A stretch of 6,116 bases of DNA. It comes from a bacterium MnTg04. Its GTDB lineage: Bacteria > Pseudomonadota > Gammaproteobacteria > Steroidobacterales > MnTg04. The translations under genes and the position numbers were made by a program. The DNA lies in NCBI GenBank assembly GCA_008975185.1, contig BFAU01000235.1, positions 1 through 6,116 of the forward strand. The letters are read 5' to 3'. The notes under the pieces were generated by a model that saw nothing but the letters and a program-made list of their open reading frames with translations, was not told where the DNA came from and did no database searches. Positions 1 through 6,116 of the stretch are shown in pieces. Position 1 is the stretch's first letter. The number at the start of each line of letters is the position of its first letter.

Positions 1-3000
1 CAAAATCAAGCTGGCGGGTTTTAAGTCTTTCGTAGACCCGATCACCATTTTTTTTCCAGGCAACCTGACGGGCATCGTTGGCCCGAACGGCTGCGGCAAG
101 TCCAATGTGATCGACGCCGTACGCTGGGTGATGGGGGAAAGCTCGGCCAAGAACCTGCGCGGCGATTCCATGGCGGATGTCATTTTTAACGGTTCGAGTT
201 CCCGCAAACCGGTCGGCACCGCCTCAGTCGAACTGATTTTCGACAATGCCGATGGTGCGATCGGCGGACAATACGCCAGCTATGCGGAGATCTCCATTCG
301 CCGGGTCGTATCGCGCGATGGCATCTCCGTCTATTACCTCAACAATGCACGCTGCAGGAGAAAGGACATCACGGCCGTTTTCCTTGGCACCGGGCTGGGG
401 CCACGCAGTTACGCCATCATCGAGCAAGGCATGATATCCAGGCTGATTGAGGCTCGACCCGAGGAATTGCGGGTCTTCCTCGAGGAAGCGGCGGGTATTT
501 CGAAATACAAGGAAAGAAGGCGGGAAACCGAGAACCGGATGCGGAGCACCTGGGAAAATCTCGAACGATTGCATGACCTGATCGACGAGATCGAGAAACA
601 CATCAAGCACCTGCAACGGCAGTCAAGAACCGCGAAGCGGTACAAGGATCTGAAGGCGAAAGAAAGAAAGCTGGGCGCGGAACTTATCGCGTTGAAACTG
701 CGTCACCTGGATGTCAAGGCAGACGCGGCCCGAAAAGAAGCCTCCGAAGTAGAAAACCGTTTGCAGGCCGCTATGTCCGGGCAACGGGGGGTCGAGGCGA
801 AAATCGAGGAATTCCGCGACAAACTCAATTCCCAAACCGATGATTTCAACGAGGTTCAGGCACGCTATTACCAGGTGGGTGCGGAGATAGCCCGGCTCGA
901 GCAAAATATTCAGCACGCACGGGAACTGAAAAAGAGACAGGAAGCAGACCTTGAGCAGGCCCAGGCAAACCTGGGGGAAATCCAGTCACACATTGAGCAA
1001 GACCAAAGCCGGTTGCATGGGCTGGCTGAGGCGCTGGACGAACTGGGTCCGGACCTCGAAAAGGCCCGCCGGCAGGAAGCCGATTCGACGGACGCGTTGC
1101 GTGACTCTGAAAAGGCAATGGCTGACTGGCGGGAAAACTGGGAAAGTTTCGGTCGTGAAAACCATGCCGAGCAAAACCAGGTAGAGGTGCACAAGGCGTC
1201 TATCGAGCACCTGGAGAACCAGCTTTCCCGCATGTTGCAGCAGAAAAATAAAGTGGGTCAGGAGCAAAAGGTGATATCCAATGCCGACCTGGAGGAAAAA
1301 CTTGCTGGACTGATCAAGGAGGAGCAGCAGGCCGGGGTCCAGGCTGCAGCCTCGCAACAGCAGTTACTGCAAATGTCCTCACGGGTTGCGCAATTGCGTA
1401 CCCGGGACCAGGAATTAACCGGTGAGCTCGATCTGGGCCGGTCCGATGTACAAAATACCCGCGGTCAGCTGGCTACGCTTGAAGCGATGCAACAGGCAGC
1501 GCTGGGGCAGACTGAGGGTGAAGTTGTCGAATGGCTCGAGGGCAGGAACCTGGGTGACCGCCCGCGACTGGCGCAGGAACTCGAGGTGGAAGCCGAATGG
1601 GAGCCAGCTGTTGAGACAGTGCTGGGGGCCTACCTGGAAGCGGTTTGCGTTGAGGGAATCGACGCTGTGGCCGAGGTTCTGGGTACATTGCGGTCAGGTT
1701 CGATCGCATTTATCGAGCGCAAGGAAACGGTTGATCCGGTCGCCGACCAGGCGTTGTTGCTGAGCAAGATTCAGAACTGCTCGGGTCTGGAAACGCTGCT
1801 CAACGGCGTCTATGTCGCCGATTCTCTGGAGCAGGCGCTGGCGACCCGGGAAAATTTGCGGCCGGGTGACTCGGTCGTTACCCGAGACGGCATCTGGCTT
1901 GGCGGGGGCTGGTTGCGAGTCGCTCGCGTCAAGGATGAGCATTCCGGAGTCATTCGTCGTGAGCAACAAATCAGGCTGCTGCGCAAGCAACACGTCGAGT
2001 ATGCCGCTCGCGTAACTCGTGACGAGGACAAACAAGGGGCGGTCAGGCGCGATCTCGATAAACTCGAGTCTGAAAGGGAGGAGGCCCGGGAAGAGGGTGG
2101 CCGGCTGCAACGATTGCACGCCGATTTGTCCGGACAACTGAATACGGTGCGGTACCAGGCGGAGCAAACCGCCAGCCGGACACGCAGCCTGGGTATTGAG
2201 CTTGCGGAAGTATCGGCCGATATCGAAAAATCAACTCAGCAATTGAAAACGTCGCGACGGGCAGTCGAAAGCGGCATAGAGGTACTGGCGGCATTGGAGG
2301 AAAAACGCGGCGTCCTGGCAGAGCAGCGCGTCGAGCTTCAGTCGAAGTTCGAATCTTGTCGTGAAATTGCGAAAAAAGGTCAGCTCGCATGCCAGGAGAT
2401 TGCGATTAAAGTCGAATCAAGGCGCAGCAGCCGCGAATCGGCCAGCGTCAACCTGTCGCGAATGGAAGATCAGCGCCGGGGATTCCGGGTCCGCGTCGAT
2501 GAGCTCGAGAAACAGCTTCGAGGCGGTGAAGAACCGTTTGTAGAAACTCGCCAGCGACTCAGCGAGTTGCTGGAAAATCGTGTAACGGTAGAGCAGGAGC
2601 TGGCGCAAGCGAGAAAGCGGCTCGAGGAAATAGAGGAAGCGCTTCGCGAACAGGAACACGAAAGGAGCGAGGCTCAGTCAGCGGTCGAAGAGATTCGCCA
2701 ATCGTCGGATCGGGTGAGGATGACGGTTCGGGAAATCAGTGTGCGACAGGAAGGTGTCAGCGAACAATTTGACGAAACCGGTTTTGCGATCGATGAAATT
2801 AACAGCGAAATGCCGGATGACGCCAGTCTGGAACAGTGGGATGAACAGTTGGAACGTTTGGCGAGCCGGGTAAACCGTCTTGGGCCGATCAACCTGGCCG
2901 CCATTGGGGAATACCAGGAGCAGCTTGAACGAAAAGAGTACCTGGATAAGCAAAATACCGACTTGAGCGACGCGTTGAAGACGCTGGAAAACGCGATTCG

Positions 3001-3493
3001 AAAAATCGATCGTGAGACGCGTACGCGATTCAAGGAGACCTTCGATAACATAAACGATGGCCTGAAGGAAAAATTCCCGAGGCTCTTTGGCGGTGGCCAT
3101 GCCTATTTGGAACTGGTCGGCGACGATTTGCTGAATTCCGGCGTCACGATCATGGCGCGGCCGCCGGGCAAGCGCAACAGCACGATTCACCTGCTTTCGG
3201 GCGGTGAAAAGGCGCTGACGGCGGTGGCGTTGATATTCAGTATCTTCGAATTGAATCCGGCGCCGTTTTGCCTGCTGGACGAGGTAGATGCGCCACTGGA
3301 TGACGCCAATGTCACCCGGTTTTGCGAGCTAGTGCGTGAGATGTCGGAGCGGGTGCAGTTCGTCATCATCACGCACAACAAAATGACAATGGAAATGACG
3401 GCCCAGCTTACCGGCGTCACTATGCACGAAGCCGGTGTTTCCAGGCTTGTGTCAGTCGATGTTGACGAAGCGGTGCAAATGGCGGCTAGCTAG
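1..3493 (+). CDS. smc: Chromosome segregation ATPase Smc (5' partial)
   Basis: Smc is the ATPase of the bacterial condensin, which works with ScpA and ScpB to compact and separate sister chromosomes. The reading frame is already open at base 2 (KIKLAGFKSF), a hallmark of Smc N-termini, so only about four or five residues are missing. 1163 codons are visible, matching the usual length of about 1160-1190. Numbering from the first visible codon: N-terminal head about 1-155 with Walker A GPNGCGKSN (27-35), R-loop region SAKNLRG (48-54), Q-loop IIEQGMIS (Q142) and EEAAGISKYKERRRE. Next come coiled-coil arm 1 (about 155-500), hinge (about 505-640, ending near DGIWLGGGW), coiled-coil arm 2 (about 650-950, rich in E, R, Q and L), and C-terminal head from NRLGPINLAA (958). 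That head carries signature LSGGEK (1065-1070), Walker B FCLLDE (D1093, E1094) and D-loop DAPLDDAN. The frame has no internal stop. The first in-window start-like codon (GTG at 107) lies in Walker A and is not the start. Identification is secure. Confidence 0.98.
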   Translation, partial: KIKLAGFKSFVDPITIFFPGNLTGIVGPNGCGKSNVIDAVRWVMGESSAKNLRGDSMADVIFNGSSSRKPVGTASVELIFDNADGAIGGQYASYAEISIRRVVSRDGISVYYLNNARCRRKDITAVFLGTGLGPRSYAIIEQGMISRLIEARPEELRVFLEEAAGISKYKERRRETENRMRSTWENLERLHDLIDEIEKHIKHLQRQSRTAKRYKDLKAKERKLGAELIALKLRHLDVKADAARKEASEVENRLQAAMSGQRGVEAKIEEFRDKLNSQTDDFNEVQARYYQVGAEIARLEQNIQHARELKKRQEADLEQAQANLGEIQSHIEQDQSRLHGLAEALDELGPDLEKARRQEADSTDALRDSEKAMADWRENWESFGRENHAEQNQVEVHKASIEHLENQLSRMLQQKNKVGQEQKVISNADLEEKLAGLIKEEQQAGVQAAASQQQLLQMSSRVAQLRTRDQELTGELDLGRSDVQNTRGQLATLEAMQQAALGQTEGEVVEWLEGRNLGDRPRLAQELEVEAEWEPAVETVLGAYLEAVCVEGIDAVAEVLGTLRSGSIAFIERKETVDPVADQALLLSKIQNCSGLETLLNGVYVADSLEQALATRENLRPGDSVVTRDGIWLGGGWLRVARVKDEHSGVIRREQQIRLLRKQHVEYAARVTRDEDKQGAVRRDLDKLESEREEAREEGGRLQRLHADLSGQLNTVRYQAEQTASRTRSLGIELAEVSADIEKSTQQLKTSRRAVESGIEVLAALEEKRGVLAEQRVELQSKFESCREIAKKGQLACQEIAIKVESRRSSRESASVNLSRMEDQRRGFRVRVDELEKQLRGGEEPFVETRQRLSELLENRVTVEQELAQARKRLEEIEEALREQEHERSEAQSAVEEIRQSSDRVRMTVREISVRQEGVSEQFDETGFAIDEINSEMPDDASLEQWDEQLERLASRVNRLGPINLAAIGEYQEQLERKEYLDKQNTDLSDALKTLENAIRKIDRETRTRFKETFDNINDGLKEKFPRLFGGGHAYLELVGDDLLNSGVTIMARPPGKRNSTIHLLSGGEKALTAVALIFSIFELNPAPFCLLDEVDAPLDDANVTRFCELVREMSERVQFVIITHNKMTMEMTAQLTGVTMHEAGVSRLVSVDVDEAVQMAAS

Positions 3494-3501
3494 AGCTTGA
3501 A

Positions 3502-4197
3502 ATGGCAGAGTTGCGCTGGATATTGCTGATCGTTGGTGCGGTAGTCATAGGCGGCGTGTATTTGTGGAGCAAGCGCCAATTAGACGACGACCGGCCAGTC
3601 AACGATTCTTCCCAGAAACGCACTGAGCCATCGCTGGATTCCAGCGCAAATTCCGAGATGGAGTCGACGGGGCCGGTTGCGGGTGCCGGCCGCGGCAGCG
3701 ACCAGGAATCACTGCCGGAAGGCAAAAGGCGGCATTCTAAAAAGCTTGCTTCCAAAGGGAGTACTTACCAGGATCTTAGCGGGGACGAAAAGATCATTTC
3801 ATTGAGAGTTGCCACGAAAGGCGGGCTGCTCCTCAACGGCATGGACATCGTAAAAGCGCTGATGGACGCCGGGTTAATGCATGGCAGTTTCCAGATATTT
3901 CATCGAATGGCTGAAAACACTGAGGTCCCGGTATTCAGCGTGGCGAGCCTGCTCGAACCGGGGACATTTGATTTATCCAAGCTGGAAAGCATGAATACAC
4001 CCGGCCTGACTTTTTTCATGGTTTTGCCCGGCGAATTGGATGGCATTGAAGTTTTCGACGACATGCTGGCAACAGCCCGCGGGATAGCCGAAAGAACGAA
4101 CTGCGAACTGCTGGACGAAAAGGGCGGGGCACTAACCGCGCAGGGAGCCGGGTATATTCGCGACGAAATCGTTCGGTATCAGCACCAGACTGGCTGA
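3502..4197 (+). CDS. zipA: Cell division protein ZipA
   Basis: ZipA is an essential divisome protein of gammaproteobacteria; it anchors and stabilises FtsZ at the inner membrane. The 231-residue product begins with a short N-terminus and one membrane segment (about residues 6-22), ending in WSKRQ. This is the usual ZipA arrangement, with the bulk of the protein in the cytoplasm. A short hydrophilic linker follows (about 26-95), then the FtsZ-binding domain (about 96-228). Family landmarks there are LNG (111-113), IFHR (132-135), FSVASLLEPGTFD (145-157) and TPGLTFFM (166-173). The protein is about 100 residues shorter than E. coli ZipA, and the shortfall lies in the linker. The ATG at 3502 is chosen because it puts the membrane segment right at the N-terminus and sits 8 bases after the smc stop. 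There is no good Shine-Dalgarno, so coupling to smc translation is plausible. The identification is firm; the linker's role is not established. Confidence 0.95.
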   Translation: MAELRWILLIVGAVVIGGVYLWSKRQLDDDRPVNDSSQKRTEPSLDSSANSEMESTGPVAGAGRGSDQESLPEGKRRHSKKLASKGSTYQDLSGDEKIISLRVATKGGLLLNGMDIVKALMDAGLMHGSFQIFHRMAENTEVPVFSVASLLEPGTFDLSKLESMNTPGLTFFMVLPGELDGIEVFDDMLATARGIAERTNCELLDEKGGALTAQGAGYIRDEIVRYQHQTG

Positions 4198-4225
4198 GCC
4201 GCGTACCCGAGCATCACGGCGCAGC
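4193..4225 (+). promoter_or_regulatory. Imperfect hairpin over zipA stop, just before ligA start
   Basis: Bases 4193-4201 (GCTGAGCCG) can pair with 4217-4225 (CGGCGCAGC): eight Watson-Crick pairs with one internal A-G mismatch, around a 15-base loop. The left arm contains the zipA stop codon, and the right arm ends three bases before the ligA ATG. It would therefore cover the place where a ribosome-binding site for ligA should lie. Ribosomes finishing zipA would melt it, which fits translational coupling. No T-run follows, so it is not an intrinsic terminator. The pairing is seen in the sequence; any regulatory role is inference, and GC-rich DNA yields such stems by chance. Confidence 0.3.
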
Positions 4226-4228
4226 GAT

Positions 4229-6116
4229 ATGACCGCACCCAAAGAAACAGCAGTGCATGTGGAAAAGCTGCGACAACAGATTCGACACCACAACCACCTG
4301 TATTACGTATTGGACGATCCGGAACTATCCGACACGCGCTATGACAAACTGTTGCGGGAACTCCGGAAACTCGAAGCCGAAAATCCCGATCTGGTTACTG
4401 ACGATTCGCCAACGCAAAGAGTGGGTGCAGAGCCAGTCAAAGGGTTTACCCAAGTACACCATCGTTTGCCGATGCTGTCTTTGGAAAATGCGTTCGATGA
4501 AGACGAGTTGCGCAATTTCGACCGTCGTCTGAGAAGTCGGCTCAAGCTGGATGATTCCGAAGAAGTCGAATATACGGCAGAACCAAAACTCGATGGGTTG
4601 GCAGTCAGCATTCTTTATGAAGACGGAAAACTGGTTCGAGGCGCCACCCGGGGTGATGGCAGCACCGGCGAGGATGTAACGCATAACATCAAGACCATAC
4701 ACGCGATCCCCTTGCGGCTGTCAGGTTCGGAATGTCCGCCGCTGCTGGAGGTTCGCGGCGAAGTTATTATGCCGCGGGCCGGATTCGACGAATTGAATGC
4801 CAGGGCCCGGCGAAAGGGCGACAAGGAATTTGTAAATCCACGCAACGCGGCCGCCGGCAGCCTGCGTCAGCTTGACCCGGGAATTACAGCGCAAAGGCCG
4901 CTGGATATTTATTTTTATGGTATCGGTGAAATATCGGCAGGATACTCGGTGGCAACCCATAGCATGGGTATGCAGTTACTCAGGCAATGGGGCCTGAAGA
5001 TATCTCCTGAAATGACGGTCTTATCCGACGTGGACAAATGCCTGGCCTACTATGCCGCCATTTTCGAGAAAAGAATCTCGCTTCCTTACGACATCGATGG
5101 CGTTGTTTTCAAAGTCAACCGCCTCGATTACCAGGATGCGCTTGGTTTCGTTTCCCGTGCTCCGCGCTGGGCGATTGCGCAAAAGTTTCCAGCCGAGGAA
5201 GAAACCACCATCGTCAGGGATGTCGAGTTCCAGGTTGGCCGGACCGGTGCGCTAACACCGGTGGCGAGACTGGACCCCGTTTTTGTCGGTGGCGTAACCG
5301 TTAGCAATGCAACATTGCACAATATGGATGAACTGCAACGTAAGGATGTCAGGATCGGCGACACCGTAGTAGTTCGACGCGCAGGAGACGTCATTCCCGA
5401 AATAGTCAGTGTGATAAAAAAGAAAAGGCCAGGTAAATCCCGAAAAGTCAGACTGCCGGCGAAATGCCCTGTGTGTGGTTCGGACGTCGAGCGGCCCGAA
5501 GGTGAAGCGGTTGCCCGGTGTAGTGGGGGGTTGTTTTGTCCGGCGCAGCGCAAAGAAGCAATAAAACATTTTGCGTCGCGCCGCGCCATGGATGTCGATG
5601 GCATGGGCGACAAGATCGTCGACCGGTTAGTCGAGACAGGAATTGTCGAAACAGCAGCCGATCTCTACCGGCTTACGCTGGAAAATCTGTCCGGCCTGGA
5701 TCGCATGGCGGAGAAGTCCGCGGGGAACATTATCAATGCGCTGGAAAAAAGCAAAAAAACGACGTTAGCGAGGTTTTTGTTCGCGCTCGGAATTCGGGAA
5801 GTCGGTGAAGCGACGGCCCTGGCATTGTCGGCATATTTCACAGATCTTGACGAGTTGATGGTGGCCGATGAGGAAGCCCTGATGGAAGTAAAAGATGTCG
5901 GCCCAGTCGTAGCCTCTCATGTGCGCACTTTCTTCAAGCAAACGCACAACATGGAAATCATCGATGCGTTGCTGGCGCAGGGTATCTGCTGGCCGGTAGA
6001 GCGAAAAGCCGCGTCAGATGATCATTTGCCGCTGGCCGGGAAGATATTCGTATTGACCGGGACACTCAATAAATTGACCAGGGATCAAGCAAAATCAGGA
6101 CTTCGGGAGCTTGGAG
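4229..6116 (+). CDS. ligA: NAD+-dependent DNA ligase LigA (3' partial)
   Basis: LigA seals 3'-OH/5'-phosphate nicks in duplex DNA using NAD+, joining Okazaki fragments and finishing repair. 629 codons are visible without a stop; family proteins are about 670 residues, so most of the BRCT domain is cut off. Domains in order: NMN-binding domain Ia (about 1-75; Y25, Y26, D35, Y38, D39), and the adenylation domain with AEPKLDG (catalytic lysine K120), ATRGDG, LEVRGEV, NPRNAAAGSLRQLD, DIDGVVFKVN and APRWAIAQKFP. Next are the OB fold (VEFQVGRTGALTPVARL, SNATLHN, RRAGDVIP), a four-cysteine zinc finger (C413, C416, C431, C437), helix-hairpin-helix repeats (about 440-590, with SRRAMDVDGMGDKI and FALGIREVGEATA) and the start of BRCT (about 600 on, LAGKIFVLTGTL). 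The ATG at 4229 gives an N-terminus three residues longer than E. coli LigA as aligned by eye. No alternative start lies upstream in the gap, and GTGs at 4253 and 4259 are less likely. No strong Shine-Dalgarno is seen. Identification is secure. Confidence 0.98.
   Translation, partial: MTAPKETAVHVEKLRQQIRHHNHLYYVLDDPELSDTRYDKLLRELRKLEAENPDLVTDDSPTQRVGAEPVKGFTQVHHRLPMLSLENAFDEDELRNFDRRLRSRLKLDDSEEVEYTAEPKLDGLAVSILYEDGKLVRGATRGDGSTGEDVTHNIKTIHAIPLRLSGSECPPLLEVRGEVIMPRAGFDELNARARRKGDKEFVNPRNAAAGSLRQLDPGITAQRPLDIYFYGIGEISAGYSVATHSMGMQLLRQWGLKISPEMTVLSDVDKCLAYYAAIFEKRISLPYDIDGVVFKVNRLDYQDALGFVSRAPRWAIAQKFPAEEETTIVRDVEFQVGRTGALTPVARLDPVFVGGVTVSNATLHNMDELQRKDVRIGDTVVVRRAGDVIPEIVSVIKKKRPGKSRKVRLPAKCPVCGSDVERPEGEAVARCSGGLFCPAQRKEAIKHFASRRAMDVDGMGDKIVDRLVETGIVETAADLYRLTLENLSGLDRMAEKSAGNIINALEKSKKTTLARFLFALGIREVGEATALALSAYFTDLDELMVADEEALMEVKDVGPVVASHVRTFFKQTHNMEIIDALLAQGICWPVERKAASDDHLPLAGKIFVLTGTLNKLTRDQAKSGLRELG

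Noticed and set aside
107..109. GTG as the start of the long first gene
   Set aside because: It lies inside the Walker A motif (GPNGCGKSN). The same frame is open upstream to base 2 and encodes conserved Smc sequence, so the true start is off the left edge.
1694..2167. 157-codon minus-strand open frame opposite the Smc hinge
   Set aside because: It is wholly inside smc, with no family resemblance and no sign of its own ribosome-binding site.
2678..3190. 170-codon minus-strand open frame opposite smc
   Set aside because: It is fully antisense to the conserved end of arm 2 and the C-terminal head of Smc. Its translation has no recognisable domain and is explained by codon bias on the opposite strand.
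4198..4228. Intrinsic terminator between zipA and ligA
   Set aside because: A stem is present but no T-run follows it, and the ligA start comes three bases after the stem.
4257..4532. 91-codon plus-strand open frame after zipA
   Set aside because: It overlaps the N-terminal domain of ligA in another frame. The ligA frame carries the conserved residues; this one carries none.
5128..5613. 161-codon minus-strand open frame opposite ligA
   Set aside because: It is antisense to the conserved ligase OB fold and zinc finger. Its product is low in recognisable motifs and rich in Ser, Thr and Arg, as expected for a shadow frame.
1..6116. A hidden novel system, mobile element or CRISPR array
   Set aside because: Three conserved housekeeping genes cover all but 39 bases of the window. 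I saw no tandem or direct repeats, insertion-sequence ends or foreign-looking composition.

Overview
The window is a stretch of core chromosome from a gammaproteobacterium outside the enteric lineage. It holds three co-directional plus-strand genes with almost no space between them: smc (start cut off by the left edge), zipA (complete) and ligA (end cut off by the right edge). ZipA occurs essentially only in Gammaproteobacteria. An Smc-type condensin, rather than MukB, points away from Enterobacterales, Vibrionales and Pasteurellales. The sequence is moderately GC-rich by eye, with codon use typical of that range. I cannot name a genus.

Layout: bases 1-3493 encode Smc, lacking only about four or five N-terminal residues. 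An 8-base gap follows, then zipA at 3502-4197. A 31-base gap follows, then ligA from 4229 to the right edge, lacking roughly the last 45-50 residues (most of the BRCT domain). The two gaps are the only non-coding DNA. I see no promoter, terminator, RNA gene, mobile element, CRISPR array or long repeat.

Functionally this is a chromosome-cycle cluster: Smc organises and compacts the nucleoid, ZipA tethers FtsZ to the membrane at the division site, and LigA seals nicks during replication and repair. Spacing and orientation suggest co-transcription, with translation of the downstream genes possibly coupled to the upstream ones. I infer this from the layout; it is not shown directly.

All catalytic and binding motifs I looked for in the visible parts are present, and no frame is broken. 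I found no previously undescribed system. The points worth a second look are small: an imperfect hairpin spanning the zipA stop and the region just before the ligA start, a short charged ZipA linker, weak ribosome-binding sites, and a few homopolymer runs.
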